DNA of 64,000 bases from Methylobacterium sp. Leaf99 (GTDB lineage: Bacteria > Pseudomonadota > Alphaproteobacteria > Rhizobiales > Beijerinckiaceae), in NCBI RefSeq assembly GCF_001422375.1, contig NZ_LMMU01000001.1:1052089-1116088 (forward strand), written 5' to 3'. The position numbers and the translations under genes were made by a program. Under the pieces are notes generated by a model. That model saw only the letters and a list, made by a program, of their open reading frames with translations. It did not search any database and had not been told where the DNA came from. Shown in pieces: positions 47,230 to 59,375 of the stretch. The first letter of the stretch is position 1. Each line of letters starts with the position of its first letter.

Positions 47230-48036
47230 ATGCCGGGCCGGTCGAGCCTCGTCGCACGCCTGTTCTGGACCACCCTCCTGGGGGGCGGCGCCGCGTTCGT
47301 CCTCGGCGCACCGGCCGCCGCCGCCACGGGGCTGTGCCTCGCCGCCCTCGTCCTGCACCGCCTCGACCGGCCCCGGCGCATCCGCCGCCTCATCCGCACG
47401 CTCGTCCGGCAGCACGCCCCGACCCTCGCCCTGCGGCGGCGCCAGGAATGTTTCGTGGATGCCTACGGCAATCTCATCAACGACGGCTGGGTGCGCGAGC
47501 GCGAATACTTCGCCGAACGGACGATTCTCCCCGCCCTGGACGCGAAGGGCTTCGGCGAGGACGGCGATGTCCTGTGGGATATGATCCTCGCGAGCATCGA
47601 GCGCGCGGCCGCCGCGTACCCCCTTCCGGACGAGGCCGACGCGCCCGCCGACGGCATCGCCTACGAGCGGTTCTGCGCCGAGCGCCTGCGCGAGGCGGGC
47701 TGGAACGCCCGGGCGACCCAGGCCAGCGGCGACCAGGGCGCCGACATCGTCGCCGAGCGCGCCGGTATCCGCCTCGTGGTTCAGTGCAAGCGCTACGGCA
47801 AGCCCGTGGGCAACGGCGCCGTGCAGGAGATCGCCGCCGCCATGCGCTACTGGTCGGGCGACATGGCGGCGGTGGTGTCGAATGCCGGCTTCACGCCATC
47901 GGCGCGAAAGCTCGCGGCGGCGACGGGCGTCGAACTTCTGCACCACGACGATCTGGCAACGCTGACGCCGGTGCGCGAGGTCGGCGGGCGCAAGCCCACC
48001 CGGTCCAGGGCCCGCTCAAGCGTCGCCGAGCGGTAG
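47230..48036 (+). CDS. Membrane-anchored Mrr-like restriction endonuclease
   Basis: A 268-residue protein from ATG 47230 (GGGA seven bases upstream; an ATG at 47197 is possible). One or two N-terminal hydrophobic helices (about 10-40) are followed by a basic helical linker and a PD-(D/E)XK Mrr catalytic domain (about 140-250): YERFCAERLREAGWNARAT, SGDQGADIVAE, LVVQCKRYGKPVG. The D-x-x-x-D and Q-C-K catalytic residues are present. Mrr-type nucleases cut modified DNA; the membrane anchor is a variant seen in other proteobacteria. Its last 21 bases overlap zwf in the opposite direction. Confidence 0.85.
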   Translation: MPGRSSLVARLFWTTLLGGGAAFVLGAPAAAATGLCLAALVLHRLDRPRRIRRLIRTLVRQHAPTLALRRRQECFVDAYGNLINDGWVREREYFAERTILPALDAKGFGEDGDVLWDMILASIERAAAAYPLPDEADAPADGIAYERFCAERLREAGWNARATQASGDQGADIVAERAGIRLVVQCKRYGKPVGNGAVQEIAAAMRYWSGDMAAVVSNAGFTPSARKLAAATGVELLHHDDLATLTPVREVGGRKPTRSRARSSVAER

Positions 48037-49527
48037 CCAGGCGTGGCCGTCGCGGGCGAGCAGGGCCGCGGCCTCGTCGGGCCCGTCGCTGCCGGCGGCG
48101 TAGAACGCCACCGGCGCGTCGCGCCAGGCGGCGAGCAGGGGCTCGACGGCGGCCCAGCCGGCCTCGATCCCGTCGGCGCGCTGGAACAGGGTCGCGTCCC
48201 CGGTCATGCAATCGTACAGCAGGGTCTCGTAGCCGACGCTCGGGGTCTCGTGGAAGAAGTCGCCGTACTCGAAGGTGGCGACGACGCGGCCGAGGCGCAT
48301 CTCGGGGCCCGGCCGCTTGGCGTTGAGGCCGAGGCTCATGCCCTGCTCGGGGTCGATGCGCAGGCGAAGGATGTCGGGCATCATCCCGGGCGCCGCCGGG
48401 AACGGCGAATGCGCCGGCACCCGGAAATGCACGGCGATCTCCGTGGCCCGGTCGGTCATGCGCTTGCCCGTGCGCAGGTAGAACGGCACGCCGGCCCAGC
48501 GCGGGGTGTCGATGGTGAGTTTCAGGGCGACGTAGGTCTCGGTGCGGGACTCCTCGGCCACGTTCGGCTCGGCCCGGTAGCCGATGACGGCCCGGCCGAG
48601 TTCCGTCCCGGCGGTGTACTGGCCGCGCACGGCGTCGCCGGGGGCGACGGGCCGGATCGCTTCGAGGAGCCGGCTCTTGGCATCGCGGATCGCCTCCGCC
48701 GCGAGGCTGTCGGGCGCCTCCATGGCGACCATGCACAGGAGCTGGAACAGGTGGTTCGGCACCATGTCGCGCAGGGCCCCCGTGGGCTCGTAGAACGCGC
48801 CGCGTTCCTCCACCCCGATGGTCTCGGCGGCGGTGATCTCGATGGCCGCCACGTGCTCCGCGCGCCAGACCGGCTCGAGCAGGCCGTTGGCGAAGCGCAG
48901 GGCCAGGATGCTCTGGACCGTCTCCTTGCCGAGGAAGTGGTCGATGCGGAAGAACTGGCCCTCGTCGCCCTGGGCCAGCAGGGTCGCGTTGAGCGCCTTC
49001 GCCGAGGCGAGATCGCTGCCGAACGGCTTTTCCACCACCACCCGGCGGAACGCGCCGTCGCCCTGTTTCAGGAGCCCCGCCGCCCCGAGCTGCTCGACGA
49101 TGGGCCCGAAGAACCGGGCCGAGACGGCGAGGTAGAACACGACGTTGCCGGTGAGCGCCCCGGCGAGATCCCGGAAGGTGGCGGAGTCCGAAAAATCGCC
49201 GTGGCGGAAGTGGAGCCGGTCGCGCACGAAGCCCCAGGCCGTCGCGTCGATGTGGTCGGGGTGGAACTCCGAGGTGTGATCCGTGGTGAAGGACTGCATG
49301 GTCTCGGACAGCGCCTTGCGCCAGCCCGCGTCGGTGTTGTCGTTGTGATCGACGCCGATGACCTTGAAGTCGTCGGAGAGGAGCTTCCCCGCCGAGAGGT
49401 TGTACAGGGCCGGCATCAGCAGGCGCTTGGTCAGGTCGCCGGAGGCGCCGAAGATGACGAGGGTGCAGGGCGGCGCGGCCGGGCTGTCGCTCGGCGGCGG
49501 TGTCTCGTGTGCGGCGTCGGTGCTCAT
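48016..49527 (-). CDS. zwf: Glucose-6-phosphate dehydrogenase
   Basis: A 503-residue enzyme oxidising glucose-6-phosphate to 6-phosphogluconolactone with NADP (or NAD), feeding the pentose phosphate and Entner-Doudoroff routes. The nucleotide site is IFGASGDLTKRLLMPALYNL, and the active-site signature is RIDHFLGKETVQ with the catalytic His. The substrate-binding VVVEKPFGSDL and VPFYLRTGKRM blocks are intact. No pgl or edd gene follows; the gene is convergent with the Mrr-like nuclease. Confidence 0.96.
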   Translation of the reverse strand: MSTDAAHETPPPSDSPAAPPCTLVIFGASGDLTKRLLMPALYNLSAGKLLSDDFKVIGVDHNDNTDAGWRKALSETMQSFTTDHTSEFHPDHIDATAWGFVRDRLHFRHGDFSDSATFRDLAGALTGNVVFYLAVSARFFGPIVEQLGAAGLLKQGDGAFRRVVVEKPFGSDLASAKALNATLLAQGDEGQFFRIDHFLGKETVQSILALRFANGLLEPVWRAEHVAAIEITAAETIGVEERGAFYEPTGALRDMVPNHLFQLLCMVAMEAPDSLAAEAIRDAKSRLLEAIRPVAPGDAVRGQYTAGTELGRAVIGYRAEPNVAEESRTETYVALKLTIDTPRWAGVPFYLRTGKRMTDRATEIAVHFRVPAHSPFPAAPGMMPDILRLRIDPEQGMSLGLNAKRPGPEMRLGRVVATFEYGDFFHETPSVGYETLLYDCMTGDATLFQRADGIEAGWAAVEPLLAAWRDAPVAFYAAGSDGPDEAAALLARDGHAWLPLGDA

Positions 49528-49920
49528 GGCGGTCTCCCGTGCCTCGCGCGGCCCTTCGCGCGGAATTGCAGGTCAACCTATCGCAGTGCGGCACGTTCCA
49601 GGGTGGCGGTGCCGTGGGTCACGGGATGGATCGCATCGCACCTCCGGGACGGTTCGCAACCTCGCTCCGGCCCGCGCCGGGTCGCAGTGGCTGAGCGTTC
49701 AAGCCAATAGCTAGGAACGCCGGAGAACGATCTTCACAACCCATACTGAGACCAATCAATCAATAGCCCTCAGGAGCAGTGTTTGCTGGTCTCTGAGCAA
49801 GCTGACTCTCTGGGCACAAGCATGGCTGACGAGCAATATTATTCGAGAAATTCAACTAGAAATTATTCCTCAGAAAATCTACACTGTCGCCTATCGTACC
49901 AAATTTTCCCGAGAAATTTC
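49528..49920. other. Left edge of AT-rich island 2
   Basis: The zwf promoter region up to about 49700, then an abrupt shift to AT-rich sequence. The frame of the next gene is open back to 49783 (TTG), but the extension (SEQADSLGTSMADEQYYSRN) is weak and precedes a better start. No repeat flanks or recombinase found. Confidence 0.45.
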
Positions 49921-50688
49921 ATGGCCGATCACGAAATCAACCCAACGGCGAATATAATAACCGCCATTGCATCACTTGTATCTGCTTTTGCCTGGCCAGC
50001 CATCGCAATTTTAGTAATTTATGGATTATACAGCAATACAGATAAAATAATATCAAGCTTCAACGAATTTATGAAAGACAAGGACTCTGCAAATTTTGGG
50101 TTTTCTTCAAGCGGTGGTGTCACTCTTGAGATTATACAAAAGACTGCGAGAGTATCTGCAAATGCAGTTATATCATCTGCAAACAAATCGACAACGGGAC
50201 CGCTGAGCGAAGACCAAAAATCTCAAGTAGGCGTTAACGCACAATCGGCGGCCATCTCGCTGGCCTCGAATTCGCTTGATCCACGAACGAGACTAAAAAT
50301 ATTGTGGGTTGATGACCACCCGGAAAACAATATAGATCTTCAATTAGCTCTACAGACGCTTGGAATTGTGGTAATATGCATAGATAGCAACGAAGGAATT
50401 TCTCAAGCATTCGACAATGCTTCAAGCTTCGACGTTGTAATTACTGACATTAACAGAGATGAGATGGGCGATGGTAGGCGTCAAGCCGAACCAGAGGGCG
50501 GACTTAAAACGGTAGAAATAATTATGAAAAATTACCCTAACACTAAAGTGATCGTCTACGCTGGCGGCTGGGCCGCTACGCATCGCAATGACTCTTTGCA
50601 AAAACCGATCATTCGAATTACGAACTACCCAGAAGAAGTTTACCAAATTGTAGTAAATCTAGCAAAAACGAAGGCCTTATTACAGTAA
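49921..50688 (+). CDS. Membrane-anchored degenerate receiver-domain protein
   Basis: About 255 residues from ATG 49921. A single strong transmembrane helix (about 10-38, FAWPAIAILVIYGLY) is followed by a helical linker (about 40-120) and a C-terminal CheY-like fold (about 125-250): KILWVDDHPENNIDLQLAL, FDVVITDINRDEMGDG, KVIVYAGGWA. The acidic pair and the central Asp are present, but the usual Thr/Ser is Ala and the conserved Lys after strand 5 is Asn (RITNYPEEVY), so normal phosphorylation switching is doubtful. AT-rich and isolated. The function is unknown. Confidence 0.75.
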   Translation: MADHEINPTANIITAIASLVSAFAWPAIAILVIYGLYSNTDKIISSFNEFMKDKDSANFGFSSSGGVTLEIIQKTARVSANAVISSANKSTTGPLSEDQKSQVGVNAQSAAISLASNSLDPRTRLKILWVDDHPENNIDLQLALQTLGIVVICIDSNEGISQAFDNASSFDVVITDINRDEMGDGRRQAEPEGGLKTVEIIMKNYPNTKVIVYAGGWAATHRNDSLQKPIIRITNYPEEVYQIVVNLAKTKALLQ

Positions 50689-50874
50689 TTTACCTCCATA
50701 TTATTGCTATATGACGATGAAGTAATAATATATGATTTTACATGTATTATTAGGCTAATTTGTCCATTCGTACTTTTTTGACTCATATGCATAGATAGCG
50801 ATAGTCAAAGGTGGATCGCGAACCCACTCAAAGCCGATCCAATCCCGGGTTTTGACGGCAGTACCGCTCCCCCC
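50689..50874. repeat. Right edge of island 2 with a 15-bp direct repeat
   Basis: AT-rich spacer. ATATGCATAGATAGC at 50785-50799 repeats exactly the same 15 bases at 50374-50388 inside the preceding gene. It ends at the composition switch near 50810. It may reflect a small duplication or chance in AT-rich DNA. Confidence 0.4.
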
Positions 50875-52551
50875 TCACTCGTCCGTCCGCACCGCCTGTC
50901 CGGAATCGATGGGCAGGCGCGTGCCCTTGAGCTCGTCGCCGGTGGGCAGGCTGCGCACGTCCCAGCCGCCGCCGAGGGCCCGGATCAGGGCCACGGCGGT
51001 GGTGAAGCGGTTGAGGCGGATCTGCAGGGCGTTGATCTCGTTGTTGAGGGCGATGGACTGGGCCGTGACCACGGTGGTGTAGTTCTGGGTGCCGGCGCGG
51101 TACTCGTTCAGGGTGATCTCGACGCCGCGCCGGGCGGAGGCCACGGCCTCGTCCTGCGCCGTCTGCTGGCGGGCGAGGATGCGGACGCCGGCCAAGCCGT
51201 TCTCGACCTCGCCGAAGGCGGTGAGCACGGTCTGGCGATAGTTCGCCACCGCCGCGTCGTAGGCCGCGCGGGTGATGCGGAGCGCCGCCGCGCGGGCGCC
51301 GCCGTCGTAGAACACCTCCGTGCCGGCGGCGGCAACCGACCAGACCTGATTGGCCGCCGAGAACACACCGTTGGAGGTCAGGCCCGAGATGCCGCCCGAG
51401 GCCGAGAGGGTGACGGTGGGGTAGAACGCCGCCACGGCGACGCCGATGAGTTCGCTCTGGGTCTGCACGTTGCGCTCGGCCTGGGCGACGTCGGGGCGGC
51501 GCTCCAGCAGGGCTGAGGGAATGCCCACGGGCACGGCGGGCGGGCGCACGGCGAGCGCCGCCACGGGCAGGGACAGCTCCGAGGGCGGGCGCCCGACGAG
51601 GGTCGCCAGCGCGTGTTCGAAGATCGCCCGCTGCAGGCCGATGGCGATGGCCTGGGCCTGCGTCGTCTGCAGCAGGGTCTGGGCGGTGATGACGTCGGAA
51701 CGGGCGGCGACGCCGGCCGAATACTGGTTCTCGGTGATCGCCAGGCTCTTCTTGAACCCCGCGATGTTCTCGTCGAACACCCGCTGCAGGGAATCCTGAT
51801 AGCGCAGGCTGAGGTAGTTGTTCGCCACCTCCGACTGGAGGGTGAGGCGCACCAGGGCGAGGTCGGCGGCGCTGGCCTGGGCGGTGGCGACCTCGCTCTC
51901 GAGGTTGCGCCGGATGCGGCCGAACAGGTCGAGCTCCCAGCTCGCCTGGCCCTGGAGCGACACGGTGGTGCGCTCGGAGCCGCCGACCCGCGAGCGGGTG
52001 ATGTTCGGCGCGCCGATCACCGTGGGGAACAGGGCGGCGCGGGCCTGGGCGACGAAGCCGCGGGCCTGCTCGTAGGCGGCGACCTGGGCGCGCAGGCTCT
52101 GGTTGTCGACGTCGACGAGGCGGATCAGGCGGTCGAGGGCCGGGTCCCGAAACACCCGCCACCAGTCGCCGCGCTCGGCCCCGTCGTTGGGGGCGGCCGG
52201 GCGCCAACCCTTCCGGCTCGCCACGTAAGCGGCGGAATCCTCGCGGGCGCCGCCCTCCTTGAAGGCGAGCGGCGTCTCGACGGAGGGGCGGGAATAGTCG
52301 GGGCCGACCATGCAGCCGGAGACGGTGCCGGCGAGGAGGATGGCGAGGCACAGCGCCCCCTTCCCTCCCCCCCTTGCGGGGGAGGGTGGCCCGCGAAGCG
52401 GGTCGGGAGAGGGGAGCACCGCCCCGTCCGGAAAGGGCGGCGCTGCCCCTCTCCCGGTCGCTCCGCGACCACCCTCCCCCGCAGAGGGGGGAGGGTTTTC
52501 CTGCGCGCGACGCGCCGCTCGAAATCCCACGGCCAACCCACCCACGCTCAT
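50875..52551 (-). CDS. OprM-type outer-membrane efflux lipoprotein with repeat-encoded insert
   Basis: A 558-residue TolC/OprM-family channel. The ATG at 52551 overlaps the mdtC stop (ATGA). The lipobox AGTVSGC places the lipid Cys at residue 80, unusually far in: residues about 18-65 are encoded by a GC-rich palindromic element. Removing it would join [16 protein letters not shown] to [14 protein letters not shown], a normal signal peptide. The two OEP repeats are typical ([59 protein letters not shown]). Last gene of the efflux operon. Whether the long leader still exports is open. Confidence 0.88.
   Translation of the reverse strand: MSVGGLAVGFRAARRAQENPPPSAGEGGRGATGRGAAPPFPDGAVLPSPDPLRGPPSPARGGGKGALCLAILLAGTVSGCMVGPDYSRPSVETPLAFKEGGAREDSAAYVASRKGWRPAAPNDGAERGDWWRVFRDPALDRLIRLVDVDNQSLRAQVAAYEQARGFVAQARAALFPTVIGAPNITRSRVGGSERTTVSLQGQASWELDLFGRIRRNLESEVATAQASAADLALVRLTLQSEVANNYLSLRYQDSLQRVFDENIAGFKKSLAITENQYSAGVAARSDVITAQTLLQTTQAQAIAIGLQRAIFEHALATLVGRPPSELSLPVAALAVRPPAVPVGIPSALLERRPDVAQAERNVQTQSELIGVAVAAFYPTVTLSASGGISGLTSNGVFSAANQVWSVAAAGTEVFYDGGARAAALRITRAAYDAAVANYRQTVLTAFGEVENGLAGVRILARQQTAQDEAVASARRGVEITLNEYRAGTQNYTTVVTAQSIALNNEINALQIRLNRFTTAVALIRALGGGWDVRSLPTGDELKGTRLPIDSGQAVRTDE
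52363..52495. repeat. Palindromic element inside the OprM coding sequence
   Basis: Two inverted arms: 52363-52414 and 52446-52495, each with cores GGGGGAGGG, a GGTGG/CCACC block and CTCTCCC, about 85 percent complementary by eye. The type (CCCTCTCCC...GGGAGAGGG) is common between genes in Hyphomicrobiales. Here it lies in-frame within a gene, just upstream of the signal-peptide core. Confidence 0.8.
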
Positions 52552-55500
52552 TCGGCCGGGCCGGGAACCGCGCCGGGGACCGCGCCGAGGGCGGGCCCGC
52601 GCCGGCGCAGGCGGTCGAGGTAGAGGTAGACGACGGGGGTGGTGTAGAGGGTCAGGATCTGGCTCACGATGAGGCCGCCGACGATGGCGATGCCGAGGGG
52701 GCGGCGCAGCTCCGAGCCCTCCCCGCCCGCGAGGATGAGGGGGAGCGCGCCGAGCATCGCGGCGAGCGTTGTCATCATGATCGGCCGGAAGCGCAAGAGG
52801 CAGGCTTCGAAGATCGCGTCCCGGGGGTGCAGGCCGCGGGTGCGCTCGGCGTCGAGGGCGAAGTCGATCATCATGATGGCGTTCTTCTTGACGATGCCGA
52901 TGAGCAGGAACACCGCGATGAGGGCGATGACCGTGAATTCGGTCCCCGAGACCAGGAGCGCCAGGAGCGCGCCGATGCCCGCCGACGGCAGGGTCGAGAG
53001 GATCGTCAGCGGGTGGATGAAGCTCTCGTAGAGGATGCCGAGGATGGTGTAGACGGCCACCAGGGCCGCCAGGATCAGCAGGGGCTGGCGCGACGACGAT
53101 TCCTGAAAACTCTTGGCGGACCCGGCGAACTCGCCGTGGATGGTTGCGGGCAGGCGCAGGTCGGTCATGGCCTGCTCGATGGCGGCCGTGGCGTCCGACA
53201 GGCTTTTCCCCGGCGCCAGGTTGAACGAGATCGTGGTGGCGACGAACAGGCCCTGGTGGCTCACCTGCACGGGGGCGTTGCCGGTCTCCAGATGGGCGAA
53301 GGCCGAGAGCGGGATCATGGTCTCCTTGGCGGAGGACACCGGCGCGCTCGACGAGGCCCCGCCCTTGCCGCCCGCGATGGCGTTGGCGGCGGCGTTGCGG
53401 GCGGAATCGCCCGCGAGGGCGGCGGCGGGGTCGGTCGCGGCGGCGTTGCCGCCCGTGCCGGCGTTGCCGGCCGGGTTGGTGTTGACGGTGCCGCCCGTCG
53501 CCACGGTGCCGGCCACGGCGTTGGTGGTGGCCGAGCCCCGCGCCTTGCCGCCCGCGGTGGAGACGTAGAGGGTCTTCAGGGTGTCGGGGCTCTGGAGGTA
53601 GCGCGGGGCGATCTCCATGACGACGTGGTACTGGTTCAGCGGGTTGTAGATGGTCGAGACCTGGCGCTGGCCGAAGGCGTCGTAGAGGGTGTTGTCGATC
53701 TTGTCCGGGGTCAGGCCGTAGCGGAAGGCCGTGGCCCGGTCGATGACGAGGCGGGTCTCCAGCCCGCCCTCCTGCTGGTCCGAGGTGACGTCGGCGAAGA
53801 GCGGGTTCTTTTGCAGGGCCTGGAGCAGCTTCGGGGCCGCGGCGTAGAGCTCCTCCGAGGTGTCGCCCTGGAGGGTGTACTGGTAGGTGGCGAAGCTCTG
53901 GCGTCCGCCCATGCGCAGGTCCTGGCGCGGGAACAGGTAGAGCCGCGCGCCCGCCACCTGGGCGAGCTTGGGGCGCAGGCGCACCATCACCTGCTCGATG
54001 GGATCGCGCTGGGCCTTGGGCTTGAGGCCGACGAAGACGTTGGCCGAGTTGGTGCCGCGGCCGCCGGTGAAGCCGACGACGCTGTCCACCGCCGGATCGG
54101 CCTGCACGATGGCGGTGGCCTGTTCGAGCTTCTGCTTCATCGCCTGGAACGAGATGCGCTGGTCGGCCTGGATGCCGCCCATCATCTGCCCCGTGTCCTG
54201 CTCGGGAAAGAAGCCCTTCGGCACGATGATATAGAGATAGACGTTGAGACCCACCGTGGCGACGAGGCTGAGCACCACGAGGCGGCGGTGGCGCAGGGCC
54301 ACGCGCAGGGTGCGCTCGTAGGCGGCGAGCATGGCGTCGAAGCCGGACTCGAGACCGCGCAGGAAAAAATTCGGCCGGCGCGCCGGGTCGTGCGCCTCGG
54401 GCTTCAGCAGCAGGGCGCACATCATCGGCGTGGTGGTGAGCGACAGCACCAGGGAGATGAGGATCGCCAGGGACAGGGTGACGGCGAATTCCTGGAACAG
54501 GCGGCCGACGATGCCGCCCATGAGCAGGATCGGCAGGAACACCGCCACCAGGGACAGGCTCATGGAGATGACGGTGAAGCCGACCTCGCGGGCGCCGAGC
54601 AGGGCCGCCTCGACCCGCGAGCGGCCCCGCTCGATGTGGCGCTGGATGTTCTCCAGGACCACGATGGCGTCGTCGACGACGAAGCCCGTGGCGATGATCA
54701 GCGCCATGAGGGACAGGATGTTGAGGCTGTAATCGAGGAGGTACATCGCCGAGAAGGTGCCGACGATGGAGATCGGCACGGCCACCGCCGGGATCAGGGT
54801 GGCGCGGCCCGAGCGCAGGAAGACGAAGACCACGAAGATCACCAGCACCACGGCGATGAGCAGGGTCTCCTGGGTTTCGGCGAGCGACGCCCGGATGGTG
54901 GCGCTGCGGTCGCCCGTGACCATGAGGTCGATGTCGCCCGGCAGGGCCGCCTTGACCTGGGGGATCGCCCGCTTGAGACCGTCGATGGTGTCGACGACGT
55001 TGGAGGCGGGCTGTTTGTAGATGAACAGGATCACGCCGGGCTTGCCGTTGACGAGGCCGAGGTTGCGCTTGTCCTCCACGGAATCCACGACCTTGCCGAC
55101 ATCGGTCAGGCGCACGGCGGCGCCGTTGCGATAGGCCACGACGATGTCGCGATAATCGGCCGCCACCCGGCCCTGGTCGTTGGCGTAGAGCTGGTAGCGG
55201 CTGGTGGCGGTCTCGATGGCGCCCTTGGGCGAGTTCGCGTTGGCCGACGCCAGGGCCGCGCGGATGCCCTCCAGGCCGATGCCGTAGTTGAACAGGGCGG
55301 TGGGATCGAGCTCGACCCGCACGGCCGGGAGCGACGAGCCGCCGATGTCGACGTTCCCGACCCCGGGCAGCTGGGACATCTTCTGCTGCACCACCGTGGC
55401 GGCGGAATCGTAGAGTTGGCCCGGTGTCAGGGTGTCGGAGGTCAGCGCCAGGATCAGGATCGGCGAATCGGCCGGGTTGAACTTGCGGTAGGTCGGGTTC

Positions 55501-55870
55501 TGCCGCAGCGCCGTCGGCAGGTCGGCGCGGGCCGCGTTGATGGCCGCCTGGACGTCGCGGGCGGCCCCGTCGATGTTCCGGTTGAGGCCGAACAGTAGGA
55601 TGATCCTGACCGAGCCGACGGAACTCGTCGACGTCATCTCGTTGACGTCGGCGATGGCGCCGAGCCGCCGTTCGAGGGGCGCCGCGACGGTGGTCGCCAT
55701 GGTCTCGGGCGAGGCGCCGGGCATCGACGCCTGGACGAGGATGACGGGAAAATCCACCTGCGGCAGGGGCGCCACCGGCAGCTTCAGGAACGCGAAGATC
55801 CCGGCGAGCAGCACGCCCAGGGTGAGCAGGATCGTGGCGACGGGCCGGCGGATGAACGGGGCGGAGACGT

Positions 55871-55874
<4 letters not shown>
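52548..55874 (-). CDS. mdtC: RND efflux transporter, MdtC-like
   Basis: A 1108-residue inner-membrane RND pump, about 70 longer than usual. Twelve membrane helices, with the proton-relay [19 protein letters not shown] in TM4 and [18 protein letters not shown] in TM10/11. The extra length is a Gly/Ala/Asn/Thr-rich insert at about 775-848 in the second periplasmic porter loop ([19 protein letters not shown]). The start overlaps the mdtB stop (ATGA). Two different RND subunits in tandem match MdtBC, which form a mixed trimer. Confidence 0.92.
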
Positions 55875-58996
<3,122 letters not shown>

Positions 58997-59080
58997 GGGG
59001 TGAGGCCGCGCCGGAGGGCATGACGAGCGTCGCGCATGGCAACCTCGCCGGGTCCTCGATGGATCAGGCGGAGGTGCGCG

Positions 59081-59277
59081 CCCCCTCTCCCCGCGGGCGG
59101 GGAGAGGACCGCGGACACCCTGTCGTGTCCGCGGTGAGCGGAGGCGAAGCCGCAGCGACGGTGAGGGGGACTCTCCGAAAGTGACTCCTCCGGTGCCACC
59201 CCCTCACCATCGGCTGCCGCCTCGCCGCGCCGACGACAAGGTCGTCGCGGCCCTCTCCCCGCGAGCGGGGAGAGGGG
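59081..59277. repeat. Composite palindromic repeat between mdtA and mdtB
   Basis: About 200 bases made of nested inverted repeats: CCCTCTCCCCGCGGGCGGGG near 59082-59101 and CCCTCTCCCCGCGAGCGGGG near 59251-59270 at the ends, with GGTGAGGGG/CCCCTCACC and CCGCGGACAC/GTGTCCGCGG pairs inside. Same family as 52363-52495. As RNA it could fold within the operon transcript and lower the expression of pump genes relative to the adaptor. The 58997-59375 gap contains no gene. Confidence 0.75.
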
Positions 59278-59375
59278 ACGCGCACCAACGCCGCGTCCAC
59301 GAGTCTCACCGAGACTTGCACCTTCTAAAGAAGCGGACCTCCACCCAACCACCGGCGAAGAAGCGACGAAGGTGA

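Noticed and set aside
52374..55598. 1074-codon plus-strand frame across mdtC
   Set aside because: Antisense shadow of the RND gene, with no recognisable domain.
59064..59375. Small frames between mdtA and mdtB
   Set aside because: They are translations of the palindromic repeat and have no ribosome sites.
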